A program made the translations under genes and the position numbers. DNA of 64,000 bases. Origin: Tragulus kanchil. Lineage: Eukaryota > Chordata > Mammalia > Artiodactyla > Tragulidae. This document shows, in pieces, positions 37,009 through 48,290 of the stretch. Numbering within the stretch: position 1 is the stretch's first letter; each line of letters begins with the position of its first letter. The notes beneath the pieces were generated by a model. The model did not search any database. It was not told where the DNA came from and worked only from the letters and a program-made list of their open reading frames with translations. Where the stretch lies: positions 69,467,001 to 69,531,000 of the forward strand of contig JAIOJX010000028.1 in NCBI GenBank assembly GCA_022376925.1, in the 5' to 3' direction.

Positions 37009-37860
37009 AGAGTTTAACACAGTGATTTGGTTCATGATCTCGGGAGCTAAACTGTTCAATTGTCTCCTTCAACTGTTTACTAGCTAAAGTTAAGTTACTT
37101 AGCCAACAAATGGAGATGTGGATACTCATAGGTAGCTTTGAATATTAATTTCATAGGTAAAGCAATTAAAAAACTACATGGTTTATTATTTGTATTACAA
37201 ACATACTTGTTTTACCATTTCAAAACTAAAATGTTAGAAATACCAACAAGCTTTCTATTATTACTTTCCTCTTTAGAGATACAAAGTATGAGTCTGGAAA
37301 TCAGAAAGTTAAAGTAGGAATGGGCCTACTTACCACAATTCCTAATGATCAACTTAGAAAACTGGTGTTTTCTGTTTCTATAACTTAAGGCTCTATAGGT
37401 CTAGGGTGATAACACTTTCAGCAGGAAAAATCGAGTTCCACTAAACATCAAGGCATGGCTTACTATGCTTTTGACTTGAGCTCTTTATGCTAAGAGCTTA
37501 GCTAGAAAGGAAAGAAAACATATCCTGGCAGGGGTAAAGGACTCTGTTCTTCACAAAGAGGTAGGATTGCTGCTATAAAATAGAGCAGAAAATAACACAT
37601 TTGGTTTCCAGATCAATTACTAGGGCTTCTTTGATGTTCTCCTCCTTAAATTTAACAAGGGCAGCAGTTTGAGTCTATGAAAAGCATGATGAATAAGGGC
37701 CACCAGTGAAGCACAACCCCTCAGTGACAAAGGTCTGAGTTGCCCCTTTATCTAAATCACTTCAATGAGGAAAGGTGCTATGTAAAGGTGATGATAATTT
37801 ATAATAGGTAATATTAGGTATAATAGGTAAGGATATAGGGAAGCTCCACATCCTGGGCAG
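37009..37860. other. Stretch without recognised features
   Basis: No gene or repeat family recognised. Single copy. Confidence 0.4.
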
Positions 37861-37862
37861 TA

Positions 37863-37950
37863 TTTTTTTTTTAAGTTTCTTAAACTTAAAAAAAACTTAA
37901 GTTTCTTTTTTAAGTTTTTAAGTTTCTTTTTTAAGTTTTTTAAGTTTCTT
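37863..37950. repeat. AAGTTTCTTTTTT cluster with inverted copies
   Basis: Five AAGTTTCTT-type units and an inverted TTAAACTTAAAA segment packed into about 85 bases immediately before a BovA2 SINE. Could be a small local expansion or a consensus error. Confidence 0.75.
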
Positions 37951-38172
37951 CCTGTGGCTCAAATGGTAAAGAATCTACCAGCAGTGCAGGAGATTCAGGT
38001 TCTTTCCTCAAGGGGTCAGGAAGATCCCCTTGAGAAGGGAATGGCAATCCACTTCAGTATTCTTGCCTGAAGAATTCCATGGACAGAGGAGCCTGGAGGT
38101 CTATGGGGTCACAAAGACTGACCAAGAGAGTCCACGGGGTCACAGAGAGTCAGACAAAACTGAGCAATGAAC
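37947..38172 (+). repeat. BovA2 SINE (partial copy at 39122-39270)
   Basis: Forward element: CTTCCTGTGGCTCAAATGGT, AGTGCAGGAGATTCAGGTTC, TCCACTTCAGTATTCTTGCC, GAATTCCATGGACAGAGGAG and CAGACAAAACTGAGCAATGA. The stretch 38085-38160 repeats a GGGGTCACA(A/G)AGA-type segment. The right two thirds recur at 39122-39270 in pair 11. Confidence 0.9.
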
Positions 38173-40195
38173 ACTTCATAAGTTTCTCCAGGAAATGGAA
38201 ACTACAAGAATTCTGGAGAGTTGGTATGAATTTGCCCTACAGATGGGATAAACTTCCTTTATGGAACTAGTGAATATAAATGATGGAAATAATAGACTAT
38301 CACATGGTATCACTTACATGAGGAATGTAAAAAAGCCATGGGAGGGATTCCCCTGGTGGTCCAGTGGGTAAGGACACCGCCTTGCAGTGCAAGGGGTGCC
38401 GGTTAGATCCCTAGCCTGGGAAGATCCCACGTGCCGCGGAGCGGCTGGACCAATGTGTCCAATTACCGAGCCAGAGCATGTGCCCAGAGCCAGTGCTGTG
38501 CAACAACAGAGGCCACCGTGATGGGAGGCCCACAGGAGCCAAAGAACAAAGACGGATGAAAATGCAGAAATGAAAGACCAATGGAAGTGGCCCACCCGCT
38601 CCCCTCCCTCCCCAACCTGACCCCCACCCAAATTAAATAAATAAATAAATCTTTAAAAAAAAAAAAAGCCATGGGAGGATAAATTAAGATTTGGGATTAA
38701 TAGATGCATGCTATTACACATAAAATAGATAAGCAGCAAGGGCCTACTGCATAGCACTATAGGCAACTATATCAGTATCTTATAATAATTAGTGATAAAA
38801 AAGAATCTGAAAAAGACTATGTATTTGTTGACATGAAAACATGCTCAACATTGATCATTATTAGAGAAATGCAAATCAAAACCACAATGAGATATCACCT
38901 CACAACTGGTTAGAATGGCCATCATCAAAAAATCTTCAAACAATAAATGCTGGAGAGGCTGTGGGAAAAAAAGGAACACACTTACACTCCTGGTGGGAAT
39001 GTAAATTGATATAGTCACTATGGAGAATAGTATGGTGATTTCTTAAAAAAATAGGAATAAAACCATCATATGACCCAGCAGTTCCACTACCAGGGAATAA
39101 AAAATATGTTTTATTCTAAAACAGGAAGATCCCTTGAGAAGGAATGGCAATCCACTTCAGTATTCTTGCCTGAAGAATTCCATGGACAGAGGAGCCTGGA
39201 GGTCTATGGGGTCACAAAGACTGACCAAGAGAGTCCACGGGTCACAGAGAGTCAGACAAAACTGAGCAATGAACACTTCATAAGTTTCTCCAGGAAATGG
39301 AAACTACAAGAATTCTGGAGAGTTGGTATGAATTTGCCCTACAGATGGGATAAACTTCCTTTATGGAACTAGTGAATATAAATGATGGAAATAATAGACT
39401 ATCACATGGTATCACTTACATGAGGAATGTAAAAAAGCCATGGGAGGGATTCCCCTGGTGGTCCAGTGGGTAAGGACACCGCCTTGCAGTGCAAGGGGTG
39501 CCGGTTAGATCCCTAGCCTGGGAAGATCCCACGTGCCGCGGAGCGGCTGGACCAATGTGTCCACCAGAGCCAGAGCATGTGCCCAGAGCCAGTGCTGTGC
39601 AACAACAGAGGCCACCGTGATGGGAGGCCCACAGGAGCCAAAGAACAAAGACGGATGAAAATGCAGAAATGAAAGACCAATGGAAGTGGCCCACCCGCTC
39701 CCCTCCCTCCCCAACCTGACCCCCACCCAAATTAAATAAATAAATAAATCTTTAAAAAAAAAAAAAGCCATGGGAGGATAAATTAAGATTTGGGATTAAT
39801 AGATGCATGCTATTACACATAAAATAGATAAGCAGCAAGGGCCTACTGCATAGCACTATAGGCAACTATATCAGTATCTTATAATAATTAGTGATAAAAA
39901 AGAATCTGAAAAAGACTATGTATTTGTTGACATGAAAACATGCTCAACATTGATCATTATTAGAGAAATGCAAATCAAAACCACAATGAGATATCACCTC
40001 ACAACTGGTTAGAATGGCCATCATCAAAAAATCTTCAAACAATAAATGCTGGAGAGGCTGTGGGAAAAAAAGGAACACACTTACACTCCTGGTGGGAATG
40101 TAAATTGATATAGTCACTATGGAGAATAGTATGGTGATTTCTTAAAAAAATAGGAATAAAACCATCATATGACCCAGCAGTTCCACTACCAGGGA
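38017..40195. repeat. Direct duplication pair 11 (38017-39096 and 39122-40195)
   Basis: Offset 1105. The left copy leaves the shared sequence after CTACCAGGGA and passes through a 25-base AT-rich filler. The right copy begins at CAGGAAGATCC. Differences include GGGAATGG/GGAATGG, CCACGGGGTC/CCACGGGTC, and CCAATTACCGAGCC at 38459 against CCACCAGAGCC. Each copy contains the same tRNA SINE. Confidence 0.95.
38346..38661 (+). repeat. tRNA-derived ruminant SINE, long subfamily (copy at 39447-39763)
   Basis: GGATTCCCCTGGTGGTCCAG to AAATAAATAAATAAATC plus A tail, with CACGTGCCGCGGAGCGGCTG and the GC-rich 3' module GTGGCCCACCCGCTCCCCTC. The 17-bp target-site duplication AAAAAAGCCATGGGAGG lies at 38329-38345 and 38662-38678. 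The identical insertion with identical target sites at 39447-39763 shows that the second copy was not a separate transposition. Confidence 0.96.
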
Positions 40196-40464
40196 TATAC
40201 CCTAGGAAACCAAAACTGAAATAAACACATGTACCCCCAATGTTTATTGCATCTCTATTTACAATAGCTAGAACATGGAAGCAACCTAGATGTCCACTGA
40301 CAGATGAATGGACAAAGAAGCTGTGGTACATATATACAATGGAATACTACTCAGCTATAAAAAATGATGCATTTGAGTCGGTTCTAATGAGGTGGATAAA
40401 CCTAGAGCTATTATACAGAGTGAAGTAAGTCAGAAAGAGAAAAATGCATATTATATATTAACTA

Positions 40465-40511
<47 letters not shown>

Positions 40512-40858
40512 CTAGAAAGATGGTAGTGATGAAACTATTCGCAGAGCAGCAGTGGACACAGCACCATTAAGAACAGACTTTTGGAGTGGTGGGGGAGAGA
40601 GAGTGAGATATATGAAGGGAGTAACATGTAAACATACATCACCATATATAGAGAGATAGCCAATGGGAATTTTCTTGTATGACTCAGGGAACTCAAACCA
40701 GGGCTTGGTAACAACCTAAAGGGGTAGAATAGGGAGGGAGTTGGGGATGTTCAAAGGGGAAGGGACATGGGTAAACCTATGGCTGATTCATGTTGATGTT
40801 TGGTAGAAACCAACATAATACTGTAAAGCAATTATCCTTCAATTAAAATACACTCATT
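39900..40858 (+). repeat. L1 ORF2 C-terminus and 3' untranslated region (partial copies at 38800-39096 and 41331-42030)
   Basis: Runs from ACATGCTCAACATTGATCAT (end of ORF2) through ATATGACCCAGCAGTTCCAC and ATGGAATACTACTCAGCTAT, encoding YIYTMEYYSAIKN, a hallmark near the L1 ORF2 C-terminus, to AATTATCCTTCAATTAAAAT. Frames are broken upstream. Pairs 11 and 12 create the flanking partial copies. A further L1-like tail (GAATCACTTTGCTAAACACT to ATATTTTAATAAAA) follows at 40879-40943. Confidence 0.9.
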
Positions 40859-41645
40859 TTAAATAATATATATGTATGTGAATCACTTTGCTAAACACTT
40901 GAAACTAATACAACATTGTAAATCAACTATATTTTAATAAAAGAGAAAACTGTATGTGTATTTTTAAAGGATAACATTACAGTTTTATATTAGTTTAGTT
41001 CTATAAAAAATTAATAAATAGAAGCCTCAGTTAAACAATTTGGAGATCAAAAGAGGGAGCCATGTCATCTTGCCCTGTGTCCATAGCAGAGCCCAACAGG
41101 AAGAAGAATGACTCCTCTTCATTCTTGACGACTCATCCAATGAAAATTTATAAGCCCTTTGTTTACTATAGCCCCCTAATCTTCTTTTCTTTGCTATGAA
41201 AACATTCTTCTTTCCTTTTGTGCAAGGACTTACATGTGGCTCACCATAGTTACAGACCCAAAATATTCTGCCTATCCCAAATAAACGTATCTTTGATGGA
41301 GAAGTATTTGGCATCACCAGCAGGAGATTTTTTCTTAAAAATAGGAATAAAACCACTACCAGGGATATACCCTAGGAAACCAAAACTGAAATAAACACAT
41401 GTACCCCCAATGTTTATTGCATCTCTATTTACAATAGCTAGAACATGGAAGCAACCTAGATGTCCACTGACAGATGAATGGACAAAGAAGCTGTGGTACA
41501 TATATACAATGGAATACTACTCAGCTATAAAAAATGATGCATTTGAGTCGGTTCTAATGAGGTGGATAAACCTAGAGCTATTATACAGAGTGAAGTAAGT
41601 CAGAAAGAGAAAAATGCATATTATATATTAACTAGTGTGTGTATA

Positions 41646-41680
<35 letters not shown>

Positions 41681-42487
41681 GAAATCTAGAAAGATGGTAG
41701 TGATGAAACTATTCGCAGAGCAGCAGTGGACACAGCACCATTAAGAACAGACTTTTGGAGTGGTGGGGGAGAGAGAGTGAGATATATGAAGGGAGTAACA
41801 TGTAAACATACATCACCATATATAGAGAGATAGCCAATGGGAATTTTCTTGTATGACTCAGGGAACTCAAACCAGGGCTTGGTAACAACCTAAAGGGGTA
41901 GAATAGGGAGGGAGTTGGGGATGTTCAAAGGGGAAGGGACATGGGTAAACCTATGGCTGATTCATGTTGATGTTTGGTAGAAACCAACATAATACTGTAA
42001 AGCAATTATCCTTCAATTAAAATACACTCATTTTAAATAATATATATGTATGTGAATCACTTTGCTAAACACTTGAAACTAATACAACATTGTAAATCAA
42101 CTATATTTTAATAAAAGAGAAAACTGTATGTGTATTTTTAAAGGATAACATTACAGTTTTATATTAGTTTAGTTCTATAAAAAATTAATAAATAGAAGCC
42201 TCAGTTAAACAATTTGGAGATCAAAAGAGGGAGCCATGTCATCTTGCCCTGTGTCCATAGCAGAGCCCAACAGGAAGAAGAATGACTCCTCTTCATTCTT
42301 GACGACTCATCCAATGAAAATTTATAAGCCCTTTGTTTACTATAGCCCCCTAATCTTCTTTTCTTTGCTATGAAAACATTCTTCTTTCCTTTTGTGCAAG
42401 GACTTACATGTGGCTCACCATAGTTACAGACCCAAAATATTCTGCCTATCCCAAATAAACGTATCTTTGATGGAGAAGTATTTGGCA
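40138..42487. repeat. Direct duplication pair 12 (40138-41313 and 41331-42487)
   Basis: Offset 1170 after the first bases. The right copy lacks ATCATATGACCCAGCAGTT near its start, a noisy edge. The left copy ends inside the ERV LTR after GTATTTGGCA, followed by an 18-base filler. The TA microsatellite differs in length and the right copy has an internal ATAC. Confidence 0.95.
40471..40506. repeat. (GT)(AT)n microsatellite (copy at 41637-41680)
   Basis: GTGTGTGTATATATAT... inside the L1 3' region. The second copy reads ...ATATATACATATATAT..., with one C interruption and a different length. Confidence 0.92.
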
Positions 42488-42509
42488 GTCTATTTGTTTT
42501 AGATCAGCA
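42165..42509 (+). repeat. 5' LTR of a class I endogenous retrovirus (partial copy at 40995-41313)
   Basis: Aligns by eye over its length with the 3' LTR at 49405-49735 (shared order: CAGTTAAA, CTCCTCT, CCAA.GAAAA, TTTGTTTA.TATGCCC-type segment, ATATTCTGC/TTCTCTGC, GGCAGT.TATTT.TTTTAG). It has a polyadenylation signal AATAAA at about 42454 and ends in the canonical CA before the primer-binding site. The left boundary is approximate. The two LTRs are clearly diverged, so the insertion is old. Confidence 0.75.
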
Positions 42510-42510
42510 T

Positions 42511-42530
42511 TTGGTGACCCACATAGGGAG
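42511..42530 (+). promoter_or_regulatory. Retroviral primer-binding site (copy at 43608-43627)
   Basis: Immediately after the LTR end (...AGATCAGCA) comes TTTGGTGACCCACATAGGG. The first nine bases TGGTGACCC match the complement of the tRNA-Trp 3' end, after which the match decays. Position and first bases support a primer site. The tRNA assignment is inferred. Confidence 0.6.
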
Positions 42531-43291
42531 CAGAGAATACCTCTAAATGCTCCAGGTCTTTGAGTAAATAGATGTGATACCCACAGTCGACCTCACCGAA
42601 ACTTCTTTTCTCAATATGCCTGGAATTTGTCGTACTTCTTTCTCTTGGATCTAAGCTTACATCCTTTTTGCATTTGAAGTTCTCTAGACTTTATGTGAGA
42701 CTTATTCTAAGGTTCATCTTTTTGGTTAAAGCCTGGCTCTATATGCAAATACCCACCACTCTGGTTTGATTTGAGGGATGTACTATTTCAACCAAAGCTG
42801 GCTAAGAAATCAACAGTTAATGCTTTCAGGAACAAGGGCTGCTTTGCTGAATTTGCTGGTTCGTGTTCAACACACTCCTTTGGAATAGGTCTATTATCTG
42901 CAAATGGGCTGAAAAGTCTCTGGCTTTGCTTCTTCCAGCACCAAGCTATTTTCTCAGAACTGGCTCGTTTTAGCTTATAAGGTATTTGAATGGAGCAGTT
43001 GAGCCTTTCAAAAGTGTTCCTTTAAATAAAAACTGTTGAGAAATGGGATCCCAGTTTTCTAAATATTTTAAGGGCACCCCCCTATATAGGGATCTTGGCG
43101 GTTTTATACTTTAAAACTGTGGTCTTTCCTCACAGAGATTTCTAACTAAATGGACCATCCTGATCAAAGGCATTTTAGAGTAACAATAACCTTGATACAT
43201 TTGTCTCATCGTATCTGGCACCATTTTGCCTCCTCAAGGTCAGATTCCACTTATGGCATCACCCTTCTCCTCCCCTATTATACCACTTACA

Positions 43292-43476
43292 GCATCTAAG
43301 CAGCTCAGTGCTAGAGAAACCACCTGCGATGCAGGAGAGGAGAGTTTAATCCCTGCATGCAGAAGATGCCCTGGAGAAGGAAGTGGCAACTCACATCAGT
43401 ATTCTTGCCTGGGAAATGACATGGACAGAGGAGCCTGACAGTTCATGGGGTTGGAAAAGAGTCAGACTAAAACAAC
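43292..43476 (+). repeat. BovA2 SINE inside ERV gag (copy at 44388-44572)
   Basis: CAGCTCAGTGCTAGAGAAAC, TGCGATGCAGGAGAGGAGAG, CATCAGTATTCTTGCCTGGG and TGACATGGACAGAGGAGCCT. Target-site duplication TATACCACTTACA at 43279-43291 and TATACCACCTACA at 43477-43489 (one mismatch), so it inserted into the ERV after the ERV was present. Confidence 0.92.
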
Positions 43477-45204
43477 TATACCACCTACACTTCCTTTATA
43501 TACACTAAATATCTCCATTCTAATTCTCACCATAGTTCAGCCTTTTCCCAAATAAACGTATCTTTGATGGAGAAGTATTTGGCAGTCTATTTGTTTTAGA
43601 TCAGCATTTGGTGACCCACATAGGGAGCAGAGAATACCTCTAAATGCTCCAGGTCTTTGAGTAAATAGATGTGATACCCACAGTCGACCTCACGAAACTT
43701 CTTTTCTCAATATGCCTGGAATTTGTCGTACTTCTTTCTCTTGGATCTAAGCTTACATCCTTTTTGCATTTGAAGTTCTCTAGACTTTATGTGAGACTTA
43801 TTCTAAGGTTCATCTTTTTGGTTAAAGCCTGGCTCTATATGCAAATACCCACCACTCTGGTTTGATTTGAGGGATGTACTATTTCAACCAAAGCTGGCTA
43901 AGAAATCAACAGTTAATGCTTTCAGGAACAAGGGCTGCTTTGTTGAATTTGCTGGTTCGTGTTCAACACACTCCTTTGGAATAGGTCTATTATCTGCAAA
44001 TGGGCTGAAAAGTCTCTGGCTTTGCTTCTTCCAGCACCAAGCTATTTTCTCAGAACTGGCTCGTTTTAGCTTATAAGGTATTTGAATGGAGCAGTTGAGC
44101 CTTTCAAAAGTGTTCCTTTAAATAAAAACTGTTGAGAAATGGGATCCCAGTTTTCTAAATATTTTAAGGGCACCCCCCTATATAGGGATCTTGGCGGTTT
44201 TATACTTTAAAACTGTGGTCTTTCCTCACAGAGATTTCTAACTAAATGGACCATCCTGATCAAAGGCATTTTAGAGTAACAATAACCTTGATACATTTGT
44301 CTCATCGTATCTGGCACCATTTTGCCTCCTCAAGGTCAGATTCCACTTATGGCATCACCCTTCTCCTCCCCTATTATACCACTTACAGCATCTAAGCAGC
44401 TCAGTGCTAGAGAAACCACCTGCGATGCAGGAGAGGAGAGTTTAATCCCTGCATGCAGAAGATGCCCTGGAGAAGGAAGTGGCAACTCACATCAGTATTC
44501 TTGCCTGGGAAATGACATGGACAGAGGAGCCTGACAGTTCATGGGGTTGGAAAAGAGTCAGACTAAAACAACTATACCACCTACACTTCCTTTATATACA
44601 CTAAATATCTCCATGCTAATTCTCCCCCCAAACATAATCTTCTTTTCCTGAAATTCTCCCCACTATTTTGTCCCCTGAACTTGTCAGAATCTGTCCCTTT
44701 AAAATTAAGGCTTCTGTGGACCCAGAAACTAAACCTTTAATTTCCCTATTTCCTGGATGTGAACTGTGAGAAAGTCAAAGATTTTTTCTCAAAGTAATCT
44801 AGATCCTCATAGATTTGCTGAGAAGTTTAATATAGTCATTCAAACTCTTATCCAACCTAGTTTCTCTGACTTATATCAGCTGGTTCATATGCTTGTCATT
44901 GAAGGCCAGGCCCAGCAGCAGATAAAAAAATACTATTAGGAAAATTCTGAAAGCTTTCTAGAATTACAACTAGAAGACAAGCTTGCTTACATATTATATG
45001 ATCAGGCTTGGGTAATCACTAGGCAATTTTACCTAGCAAATTCCTAGGGCCTATTCAAAACCTGTTGATTGAAAAAAAAGTTCAGGCTTTCACACAAAAA
45101 TTTGATGCACCTGTTCATGACTGTTACAATCAACATCAGACTGTTTTTAAATAAAATGTTAGTCCTCGGATGTGGTTACATCCTAGTAGCTATTTTACAA
45201 TTAT

Positions 45205-45408
45205 TAAATTTATTTATTTTTAGTGAAAAGATAATTGTTTTACAATATTGTGCTGGTTTCTGCCATACATCAACATGAATCAGCCATAGATATACATGTG
45301 TCTTCTCCCTCTTAAAACTCCCTCTCACTTCCTACCCCATACCACCGCTCTATGTCTACACAGAGTCTTGGTTTGAGTTCCCTGCTTTATACAGCTTTTA
45401 ACTCTGTG
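45205..45408 (-). repeat. L1 3' end inside ERV gag
   Basis: Reverse-strand L1 tail: TAAATTTATTTATTTTTAGT, TGTGCTGGTTTCTGCCATAC, ATCAACATGAATCAGCCATA and CTTGGTTTGAGTTCCCTGCT. Only about 200 bases. Interrupts gag between capsid and zinc knuckle. Confidence 0.8.
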
Positions 45409-45516
45409 TTTATGAGTGGACTAAACTGGGACCTTTTCCTTCTTATAAGAAGAATCAGGAAGAAAGGGGAAGCTACATCATTCTAGATGTAGTCAATCTA
45501 GCAAACTGGCTCTCTC

Positions 45517-47779
45517 ACATTCTGGATGAGTCCCCTAAAAGGAAGAGCATCAAAAGTTTTAATCTTCACTTTCAGCAAAAGAAGGTTCCTAAACAAAACC
45601 AACACCCTCTTAGTTTCTGTTATTATTGCAAAAAGCTACAACAATGGAAAAGACCTTGTTACAATTTGAAAACTTAAAATGCGGTCAGCCCTCTAACCAG
45701 CCTTTTCAGAGTTCTCCCAATTCTCAAAGGAACTACAAGAGTTGTGATAATCAGCTTGCAGAAGCATTTCTCCAGATAGGGGATGAGCATTTTCCAGCCC
45801 TAATGGACACCAGAGCCACACTTTCAGTGCTCAACCCTCCTACTGTACCATAATACAACTCCCACCTTGGTGTATTCAAATAGCTCCAACAGTGGGGATC
45901 ACTAAGGAACCTCAAGAGGCTCATGTTTCTGAACCTAATTCCTTTTGTTTAGGAAGAGAGATACAAACTTTTTTTTTTTTTAATCCTTACTCCATCTACT
46001 TTTTATCCATTTATTAGGCTAAGATGTCTTAGCGAAGAATCATGTCAGACTTTCTTTCTCTGAAAAGGGGAAATTTTCGAATCTGACAGTACTCATCAAA
46101 GTAACCAACCAGTTAAATTAAATGACCCTTTGATATATGTTATTTGTTCTGCTTCTGATGGTACTACAGCTGATTCATAGGAGAAGAAACTGATTATTTG
46201 TCCCTGTTGAATTAGCTACCATCCTGATTGATATAATCTCCACCTGTCTTCCGCTATAGTCATAGTGCACACACCATCAAAATTCAAGTAGATCCCGCAA
46301 AAACTCTTCTCAGAGAAAAACAATTGGCTTAAAACTCAACATTCAATAATCAAATATCATGGCATCCAGTCCTTTCACTCCATGGCAAATACATAGGGAA
46401 ATAGTGTAAATTTTCATTTCCTTGAGCTCCCAAACCATCGCAGATGGTAACAGCAGCTACAAAATTAAAATTAATTAAAATTAATTTCTTCTCCTTGGAA
46501 GAAAAGCTAGGACAAACTTAAGACACTGTATTAAATGCAGAGACATCACTTGGCTGACCAAGGTCCTTATAGTTAAACCTATAGTTTTGCCAGTAGTCAT
46601 GTAAGGATGTGAGAGTTGGACCATAAGGAAGGCTGCCAAAAAATTTTAAAGGACCTGACTGCAAGAAAAAAAAGTTGGAACCACATTCTGGATGATCCCT
46701 AGAAGAGCTTTTTTTCCCAGCAAAAGAAGGTTCCTAAACAAAACCAACACCCTCTTAGTTTCTGTTATTATTGCAAAAAGCTACAACAATGGAAAAGACC
46801 TTGTTACAATTTGAAAACTTAAAATGCGGTCAGCCCTCTAACCAGCCTTTTCAGAGTTCTCCCAATTCTCAAAGGAACTACAAGAGTTGTGATAATCAGC
46901 TTGCAGAAGCATTTCTCCAGATAGGGGATGAGCATTTTCCAGCCCTAATGGACACCAGAGCCACACTTTCAGTGCTCAACCCTCCTACTGTACCATAATA
47001 CAACTCCCACCTTGGTGTATTCAAATAGCTCCAACAGTGGGGATCACTAAGGAACCTCAAGAGGCTCATGTTTCTGAACCTAATTCCTTTTGTTTAGGGA
47101 GAGAGATACAAACTTTTTTTTTTTTAATCCTTACTCCATCTACTTTTTATCCATTTATTAGGCTAAGATGTCTTAGCGAAGAATCATGTCAGACTTTCTT
47201 TCTCTGAAAAGGGGAAATTTTCGAATCTGACAGTACTCATCAAAGTAACCAACCAGTTAAATTAAATGACCCTTTGATATATGTTATTTGTTCTGCTTCT
47301 GATGGTACTACAGCTGATTCATAGGAGAAGAAACTGATTATTTGTCCCTGTTGAATTAGCTACCATCCTGATTGATATAATCTCCACCTGTCTTCCGCTA
47401 TAGTCATAGTGCACACACCATCAAAATTCAAGTAGATCCCGCAAAAACTCTTCTCAGAGAAAAACAATTGGCTTAAAACTCAACATTCAATAATCAAATA
47501 TCATGGCATCCAGTCCTTTCACTCCATGGCAAATACATAGGGAAATAGTGTAAATTTTCATTTCCTTGAGCTCCCAAACCATCGCAGATGGTAACAGCAG
47601 CTACAAAATTAAAATTAATTAAAATTAATTTCTTCTCCTTGGAAGAAAAGCTAGGACAAACTTAAGACACTGTATTAAATGCAGAGACATCACTTGGCTG
47701 ACCAAGGTCCTTATAGTTAAACCTATAGTTTTGCCAGTAGTCATGTAAGGATGTGAGAGTTGGACCATAAGGAAGGCTG
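45517..47779. repeat. Direct duplication pair 14 (45517-46635 and 46680-47779)
   Basis: Offset 1145. The right copy opens noisily (CATTCTGGATGATCCCTAGA against CATTCTGGATGAGTCCCCTA). The left copy ends in 46636-46679, a shortened, scrambled version of 47780-47860 that keeps ACTGCAAGAAAA. T-run lengths differ near 45970 and 47115. Contains zinc knuckle, protease and the start of the BovB insert. Confidence 0.94.
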
Positions 47780-48165
47780 AGCACCAAAGAAATGATTTTT
47801 TAGAACTGTGGTGCTGGAGAAGACTCTTGAGAGTCCCTTGGACTGCAAGAAAATCAAACCAGTCAATGGTAAAGGAAATGAACTCTGAATACTCATTGGG
47901 AGGACTGATGCTGAAACTGAAGCTGAAGCTCCAATACTTTGGCCACCTGATGTGAACAGCCAACTCATTTAAAAAGACCCTAATGCTGGGGAAGATTGAG
48001 GGCAAGAGGAAAAAGGGACAACACAGGATGTGATGGCTGGATGTCATCACTGACTCAATGGACAGGAGTTTCAGTAAACTTTGGGAGATAGTGAAGGACA
48101 GGGAACCATGGTATGCTGCTTTCCATGGAGCCACAAAGAGTTGGACATGATCAAGTGACTGAACA
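47462..48165 (+). mobile_element. BovB 3' end inside ERV pol (partial copy at 46318-46660)
   Basis: Follows the BovB consensus from ATTGGCTTAAAACTCAACAT through CTTCTCCTTGGAAGAAAAGC, GGATGTGAGAGTTGGACCAT, GTGGTGCTGGAGAAGACTCT, TACTTTGGCCACCTGATGTG and AGTTGGACATGATCAAGTGA. Only the C-terminal part and the tail are present. It separates retroviral protease from integrase, where reverse transcriptase should be. The 213-codon reverse-strand frame at 47625-48266 is the usual antisense by-product of this region. Confidence 0.93.
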
Positions 48166-48166
48166 G

Positions 48167-48214
<48 letters not shown>

Positions 48215-48290
48215 AATCACTCTGCTGTATACCTGAAATGAACACAATACTATCAATCAATTTCACTTCACTAAAAATTAATAAATTGCA
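48166..48290 (+). repeat. A run, (TA)n, (CA)n and an L1-like tail
   Basis: The BovB tail is followed by an A run, TATATA... and ACACACAC, then AATCACTCTGCTGTATACCT and CAATACTATCAATCAATTTC, resembling an L1 3' end. Confidence 0.65.

Larger units (their letters stand above)
42450..44624. repeat. Direct duplication pair 13 (42450-43528 and 43529-44624)
   Basis: Offset 1097. The right copy opens with a noisy version of its true left flank: ACCATAGTTCAGCCTTTTCC against ACCATAGTTACAGACCCAAAATATTC... in the left. Differences: CTCACCGAAAC/CTCACGAAAC, one C/T at 42846 against 43942, and TCCATTC/TCCATGC. It contains the LTR end, primer site, leader, gag start and a BovA2 SINE. Confidence 0.95.
43043..46310 (+). 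pseudogene. ERV gag-pro remnant, class I (gamma-like), broken
   Basis: Likely gag start at ATG 43043 (copy 44139): MGSQFSK, a myristoylation-type N-terminus, with a stop after 23 codons. Capsid-like residues are readable near 44790-44900 (DPHRFAEKF, then SDLYQLVHML). A zinc-knuckle remnant CYYCKKLQQWKRPC lies near 45619-45660 with the expected His replaced by Gln. The protease region near 45790-45840 reads ALMDTRATLSVL, so the catalytic D-T-G triplet is D-T-R. Later LLG-stop-DVLAKNH marks the protease C-terminus near 46015-46045. Stops and shifts throughout, a BovA2 SINE at 43292, an L1 piece at 45205, and assembly duplications. Non-functional. Confidence 0.8.

Noticed and set aside
42771..42980. 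69-codon frame in the ERV leader, copied at 43867-44076
   Set aside because: It lies between the primer site and the gag start at 43043, has no retroviral motif, and is probably a chance frame in the leader.
47625..48266. Reverse-strand 213-codon open frame, the longest in the window
   Set aside because: It is antisense to the BovB 3' region and crosses the A run and TA repeat after it. Antisense frames here are a known by-product of BovB.
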